DNA of 22,152 nucleotides from Erythrobacteraceae bacterium CCH12-C2. GTDB taxonomy: Bacteria; Pseudomonadota; Alphaproteobacteria; Sphingomonadales; Sphingomonadaceae. This document shows positions 1 through 8,900 of the stretch, in pieces. The stretch is taken from contig LSKF01000167.1 of assembly GCA_001556995.1 (NCBI GenBank), positions 1 through 22,152 on the forward strand. The letters are read 5' to 3'. The position numbers and the translations under genes are program-made. Numbering within the stretch: the first letter of the stretch is position 1; every line of letters starts with the position of its first letter. The notes below the pieces were generated by a model, which saw only the letters and a program-made list of their open reading frames with translations, was not told the DNA's origin and ran no database searches.

Positions 1-1277
1 CGGCGGGGCTGGTGGCCTTCGCGCTCGGCACCGATACCGCCGGATCGGGGCGGGTGCCTGCCGCGTTCAACCACCTCATCGGGATGAAGCCCACCAAGGG
101 CCGCTGGAGCACGCGCGGGCTGGTGCCGGCCTGCCGCAGCATCGACTGCATCACGGTGTTTACCGACCGCCTTGAGGACGCGGCGCTGGTCGATAGCGTG
201 CTGGCTGGCTTCGACGCTGAGGACGCCTATTCGCGCCCGCTCGCCGATGTGCCGCTAAGGCCCGAGCGCATCGGCGTGCCGCGCCCCGATCAGCGGGTGT
301 TCTTCGGCGATGTGCAGGCAGAGGAACTTTATGAATGCGCGCTGGGCGTGCTGGGAACGCAGGCGGAGCTGGTCGAAATCGACATCACCCCGCTGCTTGA
401 GGCGGCGCAATTGCTCTATGGCGGGCCCTGGGTGGCCGAGCGCACGGCGGCGGTGGAGGGTCTGCTGCGGAGTGATCCCGAGGCCTTCGATCCGGTGGTG
501 CGCAGCATCCTCGAACCCGGGCTGGCGATGAGTGCGGTGGAGGTATGGAACGGCGTCTACCGCCTCGCGGCCCTGCAACGCGCCGCCGAGGCGCTGTGGG
601 GACACGTCGATGCGCTGGCCTTCCCCACCACGGGCACGACCTACCGCGTCGCCGAACTCGCCGCCGCGCCGGTGGCGCTTAACAGCAATCTCGGGCGCTA
701 TACGAATTTCGTCAATCTGTTGGACATGGCCGCGATTGCCGTCCCTGCGGGGGTCCGATCCAACAACACAGGCTTCGGGATCACCTTCATCGGGCCTGCG
801 CATAGCGACAAATGCCTGCTTGCACTCGCGGGTGCCTATCTGTCCTTAGCCAACCTGCCGCCGATCCCCCCACTCGATACCGGAGACCACATGGACACGA
901 TCAAACTGGCCGTCGTCGGCGCCCACCTCGAAGGCATGCCGCTGCATTGGCAGCTGACGTCGCGGGAGGCGAAGTTCGTCGGGGCCTTCACCACCGCGCC
1001 GACCTACCGGCTCTATGCCATGGCCGACTCTGTCCCGCCCAAGCCGGCGCTGGTGCACAGTGCTGATGGCGCGGCCATCGCGCTCGAGGTCTACGAGCTG
1101 GGCCTCGCCGAATTCGGCAGCTTCGTTGCCGAGGTTCCCCCACCGCTCGCGATCGGCACGGTGACGCTCGCCGACGGCACCAGCGTCAAGGGCTTCGTCG
1201 CCGAGCCGCGCGCGCTCACCGGGGCCGAGGATATCACCCACCTCGGCGGCTGGCGCGCCTATATCGCGAGCCGGTAA
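1..1277 (+). CDS. atzF: Allophanate hydrolase, C-terminal ~424 residues (5' end outside window)
   Basis: Allophanate hydrolase splits allophanate to ammonia and CO2, the second step of ATP-dependent urea degradation after urea carboxylase. The reading frame is already open at base 3 and ends with TAA at 1275-1277. The first visible residues carry the amidase-signature stretch GTDTAGSGRVPAAFN, which contains the expected Ser nucleophile. It is followed by the MKPTKGRWSTRGLVPACRS region typical of AtzF rather than of generic amidases. The last ~120 residues (from about base 892) match the separate C-terminal domain of allophanate hydrolases, ending in the conserved GGWRAYIA pattern. The family is about 600 residues long, so roughly 175 N-terminal residues, including the catalytic Lys and the cis-Ser, lie upstream. 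A sensor kinase and response regulator follow 41 bases downstream, which suggests regulated urea use. Family assignment is firm. Confidence 0.93.
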   Translation, partial: AGLVAFALGTDTAGSGRVPAAFNHLIGMKPTKGRWSTRGLVPACRSIDCITVFTDRLEDAALVDSVLAGFDAEDAYSRPLADVPLRPERIGVPRPDQRVFFGDVQAEELYECALGVLGTQAELVEIDITPLLEAAQLLYGGPWVAERTAAVEGLLRSDPEAFDPVVRSILEPGLAMSAVEVWNGVYRLAALQRAAEALWGHVDALAFPTTGTTYRVAELAAAPVALNSNLGRYTNFVNLLDMAAIAVPAGVRSNNTGFGITFIGPAHSDKCLLALAGAYLSLANLPPIPPLDTGDHMDTIKLAVVGAHLEGMPLHWQLTSREAKFVGAFTTAPTYRLYAMADSVPPKPALVHSADGAAIALEVYELGLAEFGSFVAEVPPPLAIGTVTLADGTSVKGFVAEPRALTGAEDITHLGGWRAYIASR

Positions 1278-1318
1278 GCAGCCATGCGCCTTCGCCCTCT
1301 CGCTCCAAGGCCCTTGCC

Positions 1319-2824
1319 GTGACCGCCGCCGCGTTCGACCGTTTGCTTGCGCTGGTGCAGGCCAAGGGCGAACGCGGCGACGCGCGGGCGCTCGCGGAAC
1401 TGGCCGAAGCGCTCGCGGCGAGCGACAGCGCCAAGGCGGCTGCCCAAGCGGCGAACGAGGCCAAGACGCGGTTTCTCGCCAGCCTCGCCCACGAAATCCG
1501 CTCACCGCTCAATGCGATCTATGGCTATGCCCAATTGCTGGAGCGCAATGACGGCAAGGACGCGGTTCGCGCCGCCCGCGTGATCCGGCGCAGCAGCGAA
1601 CACCTCGCGCATCTGGTCGAGGGACTGCTCGACATCTCGCAGATCGAAGGCGGCGCGCTGACCCTCAGCCGCGACATGATCCGCTTCCCCGCATTCCTCG
1701 ATCAGCTGATCGACATGCTCGCACCGCAGGCGGCGGCCAAGGGCATTGCGCTGGTGCTGGACCACCCGCCCGGCCTGCCTGAATTCGTGCGCGGCGATGA
1801 GAAGCGCGTGCGTCAGGTGCTGATCAACCTCGTCACCAACGCGATCAAGTTCACTGACGAGGGGCAGGTGACGCTCAAGGTGCAATATCGTAACGAGCTG
1901 GCGCATTTCACGGTGATCGACACCGGGATCGGGATCGCCGCCGATGATCTGGCGCGCATCTTTACGCCGTTCGAGCGCGGAGGAGGCGCTGCGTCAGAGC
2001 GACCCGGTATCGGGCTGGGTCTGGCGATCACGCAGGCGCTGGTGCGGATCATGGGCGGGGACATCGCGGTCGAAAGCGTGCCGGGCGAGGGGTCGCGCTT
2101 CACCGTCAAACTGATGCTGTCGCAGCCGCTCACCCAGCCGGTTGAGCCGACGACCCTCGGCAGGGTAAGTGGCTATAGTGGTCCACGGCGCACGTTGGTG
2201 CTGATCGACGATGATCCGGCCCATCTGGCGATGCTGCGCGCTTTTCTGGAACCGCTCGGGTTTGCGGTGCACACGGCGGGCACCGGTGCGGCGGGGATCG
2301 CATTGGCACAACAAGTGCAGCCCGATCTGGTGTTTCTCGATGTTGCGATGCCAGGCCTCTCAGGCTGGGAGGTCGCGGCGCTGCTGCGCGAGCGGCACGG
2401 TCCGCGCTTGCGCATCGTGATGCTGACCGGGGAGGCGCCGCAGTCGGCTGGCCGGTCAGATGCTGGCCCGGCGAATAACCAATTCCTGATGAAACCCTTT
2501 GCCTTCGGTCCCTTGCTCGATGTGTTGGCGTCGCAACTAGGGCTGACGTGGCAGCGCAACGCTGTCGATGCTGCAAGGAGTGGACCTGCTGCTCCGCCGC
2601 CGCTGATGTCCATCCTCGAAGATCAAGCGCGGTCGCACTTCGCCGCTATCGAACAGCTGGTTCGCATCGGCCATGTGCGCGGGATCGAGGCCGAGATCGA
2701 CGCCATCGCCGCGCTTGCGCCCGAAGCAGCGACGCTAGCCGAGCGCTTGCGGGCCATGCTTGACAGCTTCGATCTCAAGGGTCTTTCCAACCTGGCAAGG
2801 GCGGGGCAGCGTAATGAACACTAG
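1319..2824 (+). CDS. Soluble hybrid histidine kinase (HisKA-HATPase-REC)
   Basis: A 501-residue hybrid sensor kinase. It has a short N-terminal helical stretch rich in Ala, Glu and Lys (1-50) and then a HisKA H-box with phosphoacceptor His58 in FLASLAHEIRSPLNAI. The HATPase domain shows the N-box around VLINLVTNAIKF (168-178), G1 DTGIGI (201-206) and G2 GIGLGLAI (230-237). A receiver domain covers about 291-410, with the acidic pocket at D297-D299, phosphoacceptor D341, T370 and K392. A helical C-terminal tail (430-490) resembles the tail of other hybrid kinases. No transmembrane segment or recognisable sensory domain is present, so the signal must be cytosolic or come through a partner. The start is taken as GTG 1319; the frame stays open further upstream into atzF, so a longer N-terminus is possible. 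The 3' end overlaps the response regulator start by 11 bases. The urea-metabolism role is inferred from position. Confidence 0.9.
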   Translation: MTAAAFDRLLALVQAKGERGDARALAELAEALAASDSAKAAAQAANEAKTRFLASLAHEIRSPLNAIYGYAQLLERNDGKDAVRAARVIRRSSEHLAHLVEGLLDISQIEGGALTLSRDMIRFPAFLDQLIDMLAPQAAAKGIALVLDHPPGLPEFVRGDEKRVRQVLINLVTNAIKFTDEGQVTLKVQYRNELAHFTVIDTGIGIAADDLARIFTPFERGGGAASERPGIGLGLAITQALVRIMGGDIAVESVPGEGSRFTVKLMLSQPLTQPVEPTTLGRVSGYSGPRRTLVLIDDDPAHLAMLRAFLEPLGFAVHTAGTGAAGIALAQQVQPDLVFLDVAMPGLSGWEVAALLRERHGPRLRIVMLTGEAPQSAGRSDAGPANNQFLMKPFAFGPLLDVLASQLGLTWQRNAVDAARSGPAAPPPLMSILEDQARSHFAAIEQLVRIGHVRGIEAEIDAIAALAPEAATLAERLRAMLDSFDLKGLSNLARAGQRNEH

Positions 2825-3722
2825 GGACACGATCCTTGTCGTCGATGACAACCCGGAATCGCTCCGGTTTCTGGTCGACACGCTCGAGGCCGAGGGCATG
2901 ACCGTGCTGATTGCGCGCAGCGGTGAGGCGACGATCGAACTGCTCGGGCACGCCAAGCCTGATCTCATCCTGATGGACGCGATGCTACCCGGCATCAGCG
3001 GGCTGGAGGCCACGCGCGAGATCAAGCGCGATCCGGCGACGACGCATATTCCCGTGATCTTCATCACGGGGCTTGGCGAGCCTGATCACGTGGTCGCCGC
3101 GCTTCAGACCGGCGGGGTCGATTATGTGCGCAAGCCGATCGTGATCGACGAGCTGCTCGCGCGTATCCGGGTGCATCTGGCCAATGCGCGCACGACCTAC
3201 CGCTCGCGGCTGGCGCTGGGGCTGGCCGGTCGCAGTCTGGTGGCGCTGGGTGCCGGGGAGACGATCATCTGGTGCACACCCCAAGCCGAAACCCTGTTTG
3301 CACAGGTCGATCCGGAATGGCAGCCTGACCGCAGCACCTTGCCTGCCGCGCTGGTAGCCCCGGTGCGGCAGTTAATGGCCGATCCGTCACAACCCCTCAC
3401 CACCAGTCGCACCGAGGTGAACGGGCTCGAGATCGAATTCGCTGTGCTCGACTCTGACCGTCCCGGCGAAACGCTGATCCGGCTCACGGAAGTGCGCGAA
3501 GACGGCAAGATTGCTGTGCTCCAGAAGCATAATGGCCTGACCCGGCGTGAAGCTGAAGTATTACTGTGGGTTAGCTATGGAAAAACAAATAAGACAATCA
3601 GCGAGATTCTTGATATAAGCCCGCGAACGGTCAACAAGCACTTAGAACAGGTGTTCAGAAAATTGGGTGTGGAAACCCGCGCAGCCGCGACAGCGATTGC
3701 AGTGCGTTATCTTTCGGACTGA
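2814..3722 (+). CDS. Response regulator, receiver plus LuxR-type HTH
   Basis: A 302-residue DNA-binding response regulator. The N-terminal receiver (1-125) has D11-D12, phosphoacceptor D55 in LILMDAMLPG, T85 in FITG and K107 in VRKPI. A middle segment (about 130-230) looks like a degenerate PAS-type sensor fold; that reading is weak. The C-terminus (241-300) is a LuxR/FixJ helix-turn-helix with LTRREAEVLLWVSYGKTNKTI and ISPRTVNKHLEQVFRKLGV. ATG 2814 is chosen because the receiver begins at once (MNTRDTILVVDDN). It lies inside the last codons of the kinase gene, which fits translational coupling and a cognate kinase-regulator pair. An in-frame start at 2760 would add 18 residues with no family support. 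The HTH-coding part is clearly richer in A+T than the rest of the gene and uses TTA, ATA and AGA codons that are rare nearby. Confidence 0.92.
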   Translation: MNTRDTILVVDDNPESLRFLVDTLEAEGMTVLIARSGEATIELLGHAKPDLILMDAMLPGISGLEATREIKRDPATTHIPVIFITGLGEPDHVVAALQTGGVDYVRKPIVIDELLARIRVHLANARTTYRSRLALGLAGRSLVALGAGETIIWCTPQAETLFAQVDPEWQPDRSTLPAALVAPVRQLMADPSQPLTTSRTEVNGLEIEFAVLDSDRPGETLIRLTEVREDGKIAVLQKHNGLTRREAEVLLWVSYGKTNKTISEILDISPRTVNKHLEQVFRKLGVETRAAATAIAVRYLSD

Positions 3723-3724
3723 AA

Positions 3725-3749
3725 TTGCACTGATTTTTGTGCAGTGCAA
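3725..3749. terminator. Inverted repeat just after the response regulator gene, possible terminator
   Basis: Perfect 8-bp arms TTGCACTG (3725-3732) and CAGTGCAA (3742-3749) enclose a 9-base T-rich loop, starting 3 bases after the stop codon at 3720-3722. The position suits a terminator of the kinase-regulator operon. No run of T follows the right arm (AATTTCTACG), so a protein-binding site is an equal alternative. Confidence 0.4.
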
Positions 3750-3903
3750 AATTTCTACGTCATTTGCCCACTTCCTCTGACGCATGAGGTCGCCATGGGT
3801 ACGGGTATGCAACGGAAGACCGGAGCGCTGCGCGCGGCGGTTTCCGTTGAGAAAAGGTGAACGGCAAGCACGACGCGCACAAGCAGCAGGGGTGAAGTTC
3901 GCA

Positions 3904-4911
3904 ATGGCCGGAGTACAGGTGGGCAATCGGATCATTGGTGCGGATGCGCCGGTGACAGTCGGCTGGGAAAACATCGGCCGGGTCGAAGGCGGCCCGTTCA
4001 AGCAGCTGTTCTTCTCGTGGTTCCAGCCCGCAGTGCTCTTCGGTTTGATCCTGTTCTGGTACTATGCGCCCAATGAGTGGGCGCTGGCCTCGATTGGCCT
4101 CGCGCTCGGCCTTGCTTTCAAGGTCCTGTTGCTCGGGCTCGAATGGGTGAACCCGCGCTATCGCAGCTGGCAGCTGACCTGGAAGGAATTCGCCACCGAC
4201 GTGTTCTATGTCGGGCTTGGCTACACGATCCTGCGCATGGTCGACGCCTATATCGGCGATGGCGTGATCATCGAAGCCGTGCGCGGCGCGTTTGATTGGG
4301 ACAAGTTTGCCTGGTTCACCGGCCTGCCGCTGCTGGTACAGGCGCTGCTGATCTCGATGATCTTCGATTTCGGGCAATACTGGATGCACCGCGGGATGCA
4401 TAACTGGTATCCGCTGTGGCTGACCCACGCGCCGCACCACTACATCACCCAGCTCAACATCAACAAGGGGGCGGTCGGCAATCCGGTTGAGCTCTTCCTG
4501 ATCGGTCTTGGGATCGGCGGCTTCTTCGACTTCCTGCCGCGCGCCTTCCTGCTCGCAGGCGCGATCGGGATGTCGGTGTCGGTCTATCAGCACATCAATG
4601 TGCGTTTCAACACGCCGCGCTGGTGGCGTTACATCTTCAACACCGTCGAACATCACAGCGTCCACCACTCGCAGGATTACGAGGCGACCCGCAGCAATTA
4701 TTCGGGCACGTGGATCATCTGGGACCGCATTTTCGGCACCTGCGTCGATGGCGAGGCGGAGCTTCTCGGCATGGAAGGCGGGCGGCGCATGGATATTGGC
4801 GAGACCATGATCTATCCGTTCCGTGAAGGCTATCGCAGCATCAAGGCGTCCATGGCCAAGCGGCGCGGTGCTGCCGTGCAGCCCGGGCCGCAGCTGGAAC
4901 CGGCGGAGTGA
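3904..4911 (+). CDS. Sterol desaturase / fatty acid hydroxylase family membrane protein
   Basis: A 335-residue integral membrane diiron oxygenase of the fatty-acid-hydroxylase superfamily. All three histidine clusters are visible: H162-RGM-H166 after FDFGQYWM, H175-AP-H178-H179, and H250-H251-SV-H254-H255 followed by SQDYEATRSNYSGTWIIWDRIFGT, a typical family ending. Hydrophobic segments lie around residues 32-50, 52-72 and 138-156, with more around 195-225. The start is set at ATG 3904 because AGGGGTGAAG (3888-3897) is a good ribosome-binding site 6 bases before it. An earlier in-frame ATG at 3784 would add 40 Arg-rich residues unlike the family. The substrate (sterol, carotenoid, fatty acid or sphingolipid) cannot be told from sequence alone. 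The next gene begins 52 bases downstream on the same strand and may be co-transcribed. Confidence 0.88.
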   Translation: MAGVQVGNRIIGADAPVTVGWENIGRVEGGPFKQLFFSWFQPAVLFGLILFWYYAPNEWALASIGLALGLAFKVLLLGLEWVNPRYRSWQLTWKEFATDVFYVGLGYTILRMVDAYIGDGVIIEAVRGAFDWDKFAWFTGLPLLVQALLISMIFDFGQYWMHRGMHNWYPLWLTHAPHHYITQLNINKGAVGNPVELFLIGLGIGGFFDFLPRAFLLAGAIGMSVSVYQHINVRFNTPRWWRYIFNTVEHHSVHHSQDYEATRSNYSGTWIIWDRIFGTCVDGEAELLGMEGGRRMDIGETMIYPFREGYRSIKASMAKRRGAAVQPGPQLEPAE

Positions 4912-4963
4912 CGGATCGAGCAGGCTGGGCGATGAGCGTCGGCAGGGCACCGGTTCTCGCCCG

Positions 4964-5638
4964 ATGAACCTTCCCTATATCGACCGGATCTGGCGCACTC
5001 GGGGCGAAATCCCGCTTGGTCAACCGCTGTCCGCCGATAGTGTGTTCGAGCGCCTCGACCCGCTGTTCCAAACGCCTGGCACCGAGATCGCGCGCGAAGG
5101 CGACACGCTCTCCTATCGCAAGCGCAATCCCGCCGCGCAGGACAAGCTCGCCACGTTCACCCGCGGAAACCTGCGGGTCGATGCGCGCGACAACGGCGAG
5201 GCCGTGCTGCGGTTCGATCTGTTCAGCACCGCGCTCTTGCTGTGCTTCCTTGCCCCGCTGCTGTTCATCGGCTTCGGCCAACTCGCCGAGCTTGCCAACA
5301 GCTGGGAGAAAGCGGCGGTCGAAGCTTCGCCGGAGAAGGATAAGGAAAAGGACAAGGACAAGCCCGTTCCCAAGCTCAATCCGATCGATGAAATGCTGGG
5401 CGCGCCTGCTCCGGAAGATCCGAACAAGAAGAAGGACAAGGATAAAGACAAGGACAAAGACGAAGGCCCGCATTCGCCCACGCCCGCCTATGTCCTCGCC
5501 GGCCTGTTCCTGGCGATTTATCTGGTTGGGCGGGTGCTTGAACCGTGGCTGGTCAAGCGCACCTTTCTCAAAGCCATTGCCCAAAGCGACTCGGCGACCG
5601 ACCCTGCTATCGATGGTGCCATAAGTTCAGAGGGCTAA
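4964..5638 (+). CDS. Unknown two-helix membrane protein with Lys/Asp repeat linker
   Basis: A 224-residue protein of no family I recognise. Residues 1-85 are soluble and mixed. A hydrophobic segment lies at about 86-106 (FSTALLLCFLAPLLFIGFG). Two highly charged Lys/Asp/Glu tracts follow, at about 124-133 and 155-168, the second being an almost pure KD repeat. A second hydrophobic segment lies at about 174-194 (AYVLAGLFLAIYLVGR), then a short tail. The charged tracts between the two helices would form one disordered, polar loop. ATG 4964 is preferred; the frame is also open from 4823, but that part overlaps the desaturase gene and looks like out-of-frame translation. It sits 52 bases after the desaturase-family gene on the same strand, so a shared membrane or lipid role is possible but unproven. 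Confidence 0.72.
   Translation: MNLPYIDRIWRTRGEIPLGQPLSADSVFERLDPLFQTPGTEIAREGDTLSYRKRNPAAQDKLATFTRGNLRVDARDNGEAVLRFDLFSTALLLCFLAPLLFIGFGQLAELANSWEKAAVEASPEKDKEKDKDKPVPKLNPIDEMLGAPAPEDPNKKKDKDKDKDKDEGPHSPTPAYVLAGLFLAIYLVGRVLEPWLVKRTFLKAIAQSDSATDPAIDGAISSEG
5333..5465. repeat. In-frame hexanucleotide-like AAGGAC repeats
   Basis: Two tracts (5333-5362 and 5423-5465) are built from imperfect copies of AAGGAC/AAGGAT/AAAGAC units that encode Lys-Asp and Lys-Glu pairs. Because units are six bases, gain or loss of a unit would keep the reading frame and only change the loop length of the encoded protein. Confidence 0.7.
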
Positions 5639-5947
5639 CCGCCCCAACCGCTAACGCAGCCCCGGGGTTTGTGGCGAAGTGGCTAAAAATTCATCTGAAA
5701 TAACAGTATTTTCAGGCAAAATACTGATTAAGAAAAAGCGACCATCCGGTCAGCGTACTTTCGCACCTCAATTGCGCCGTATAAGTCAAATGGCCCATGG
5801 TTAAGTCGTCAAGCTGGCTTAATCCTTTCGTCTTGAGTGCACTGCCCGGGTAGGCGTGTACCAAGCGGGGAGACTGGTGCGCGAAACGACACTGGCCCAC
5901 CGAAATTCAGGGGAGGATCAACTTCACCCAAGATTTCGGGGGCAAGT
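5639..5947 (+). other. 309-base intergenic region upstream of the TonB receptor gene
   Basis: No convincing gene was found here. The stretch 5685-5740 is A+T-rich compared with its surroundings and holds a perfect inverted repeat (listed separately). TATAAG at about 5781 is a possible -10 element, but no good -35 sits at proper spacing. A strong Shine-Dalgarno-like GGGGAGGATC lies at 5910-5919, about 30 bases before the chosen start and without a start codon at normal distance. A closer, weaker GGGGG block ends 5 bases before ATG 5948. This region is the likely promoter and 5' leader of the receptor gene. Confidence 0.6.
5704..5726. promoter_or_regulatory. Perfect 9-bp-arm inverted repeat, candidate operator or hairpin
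   Basis: CAGTATTTT (5704-5712), CAGGC loop, AAAATACTG (5718-5726). The symmetry is perfect over 18 arm bases. It lies 66 bases after the preceding stop codon and 222 bases before the receptor start. No T-run follows on the plus strand, so it is a poor plus-strand terminator. A dimeric regulator site is the preferred reading; the identity of the regulator is unknown. Confidence 0.45.
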
Positions 5948-8900
5948 ATGATCATTGTAAGCACGCGTTCCAATCGGCAGATACTGCTTTCCACCACATT
6001 GCTTTCAGGTCTCGCTTTTGCGTTCCTGCCGGCCACCGCTGCAGCGCAGTCTGCAACCGCTGTTGTCGCGAGCGAAGCCGCGGCCGATGCGGTTGATGGC
6101 GCTGAACCGGAAGAATCGATCCTTGTCACAGGATCGCGGCTGCGGCGCGATTCCAACCTTGAATCCCCCTCTCCGATTGTCAGCATCACCGCTGAAAGTT
6201 TCCGCGGCGAACAGGAAGTGGCGGACGCGCTGCGCACCATTCCGGCCCTTTCGGCCTCAGTCACTTCGGCCCAATCGGTCGCGCCGAGCGAAACCGGCGG
6301 TGGCGGCGCGGTCGGCGCGGCCACGCTCAACCTGCGCGGGCTTGGCGCTGAGCGCACGCTGGTGCTGGTCAATGGCCGCCGCCATGTGGCGGGCGTCGCT
6401 GAAACGTCGGTGGTCGATATCAACTCGATCCCATCCTCGCTGATCAAGCAGGTCGAAGTGCTCACCGGCGGCGCCTCGGCGGTCTATGGCGCGGATGCTG
6501 TCACCGGCGTCGTCAACTTCGTGCTCGACCGCGAATTTGACGGGCTTGAACTCGGCCTCACCGGCGGGATTTCCGACAACAGCGATGCCGGCAACATCGA
6601 TGCCTATGTGAAGTTCGGCAAGAACTTCGCGGAAGGGCGCGGCAATGTCACCATTGTTGGCGATTACAGCCGCGACGATGGGTTGCGCTTTGGTGACCGC
6701 GCGCAGTTCCGCGATGGGAACATTGCTGATGACGGCCCCAACCCCGCCCTGCGCTTCCAGCGCGGCGATCTGGGTGCCGGAACGCCCAATTTCAGCAATT
6801 TCTTCAGCCTCTCGCGCGGGTTCTACCCCTATGGCTTCACCATCCCGCTGCCGGGCACATCGCGCTACCGTTCGATCTTCCCGACCGGTACGACACCGAC
6901 CGCCGCCGAGCAGGCGCTGATCGACCGCGCGCTGAATGCCCCGACCCGCGCGATCGGATCGCAATACGGTTTCCAGATCACCTCGGCCGGCGGGGTGATT
7001 ATTCCGGCCGACTTTGCCGATCCCAATTCCGATATCGACCGCGATGGCCGCAGCGACTGCACCGAGAGCTTCACTGGCTTCAACGGGCTGTTCGATTACA
7101 ACGGGTTCGGCGCCTTGGGCGGCTGCTACATTGCTACCGCCGATGGGATCGAAGTGCTCGACGAGGACGGCCTTATCGCGGGCAACTTCAACGCCTTTGG
7201 CGGTGAGGGCAACATCTTCGACAATAACGGCTTCCTGATCCCACAGACCGAGCGCTACGGGATCAACCTGTTGACCGATTTCGACGTCACCGACCGGATC
7301 AATGCCTATTTCGAGGGCAAGTTCTTCCGCCAGGAGACCGTGTTCGGCACCAATCAGAACTCGTTCTACGATCTGCTGACCGTGGCGCCGGACAACCCCT
7401 TCATCCCGGCAGTGCTGCGGCCGATCTCGGACGCGGCGGGCGGGTTGTTCATCACCCGCGACCCGACCGATCTCGGACCCAATATCGATACGAACATCTC
7501 GGAAACCTACCGCTTTGTCGGTGGCGTCAAAGGCAGCCTCACGGACGAGATCGAGTTTGACGTCTCGGCCAACTGGGGCCGCTATGATCTCAAGGCGATC
7601 AACAACAACAATGTGCTCTATGACCGCTTCCTCGCCGCGATTGACGTGACGAGCGATGCGCGGGGCAACCCGGTGTGTCGTAGCGAGCTTGATCCGACGG
7701 TGCGCTCGCCAGCAACCGTGTTCGACATCCCGACCGGCAACTTCGGCTATCTCACCTTCGTGCCGGGACAGGGCCAGTGCAAGCCTGCCAACCTGTTCGG
7801 GGTGGGTGCGATCAGCCAGGAGGCGGTCGACTTCATCACCACCACCACCATCAACAAGTTCCGCACCGAACAGCTTGAGCTGCAGGCGCTGGTGAGCGGC
7901 GATACCTCGGGCTTCTTCAACCTGCCGTATGACAGCATCCAGTTCGCGCTGGGCGCCCAGTACCGCGAGGAAAAGAGCCGGTCGCAATTCGATGCGCTGG
8001 TGCGCGGGATCCTTCCTGTGACCACCGTTGATGGCACGGCGGGCCAATTCGTGGGCGATGCCCCGGGCTTTGACGGCAACGGCTTTGCGCAGACTTCGCT
8101 CGCCACGCCGCCCGATGGGTTCTTCCAGGATTCGGGTGGCCGGTATGATGTGATTGAGCTCTTCGGCGAACTCGGCACGACGCTGATCGAGGATGTGCCC
8201 TTCATTCAGGAGCTGCGGCTCGAACTGGCGGGCCGTTATTCGGACTACAGCACGGTCGGCGGGGTGTTCACCTACGCGATCAACGGCTTCTGGTCGCCAA
8301 TCGATGATCTGCGGCTGCGCGGCACCTATTCGCGCGCGGTCCGAGCGCCCAACATCTCCGAGCTTTTCGCACCGCCGCAGGCCGCTTTCTTCCGGCCCTT
8401 CGATCCGTGCGACCAGGCGGAAATCGATGCGCTCGTCGCGGACGGCGATCCCAACGTTCAGAACCGCATCAACAACTGCCGCGCGGACGGCATTCCCGCA
8501 GGGTTCGCCGATCCGCTCAGCGCCCGCTTTGCCGGGACCATCGCAGGCAATCCCGATCTGCGTGAGGAGACCGCCGATACCTATACCGTCGGGGTTGTGT
8601 TCCAGCCGCGCTTCATCCCCGGCCTCGCACTCACGGCGGACTACTACAACATCCAGATCGACGACGCGATCAGCACGGTTGCGGCGCAGGATGTGGTCGA
8701 CAACTGCTATGACAGCACCACATTCCCCAACGACTTCTGCAACAGCTTCACCCGCAACCGCGATCCCTCGTCGGCGCAGTTCCTCGGGTTCACCTCGCTC
8801 AACCTGACGACGATCAACTTCGTCCGGATCGAGACCGCCGGGGTTGATGCCACGCTGTCCTACAACACCAGCATCGGCGATCACCGTCTCGGCCTCACCG

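Noticed and set aside
3760..4950. 396-codon antisense frame over the desaturase-family gene
   Set aside because: The plus strand has all three histidine boxes; the antisense product has no family features.
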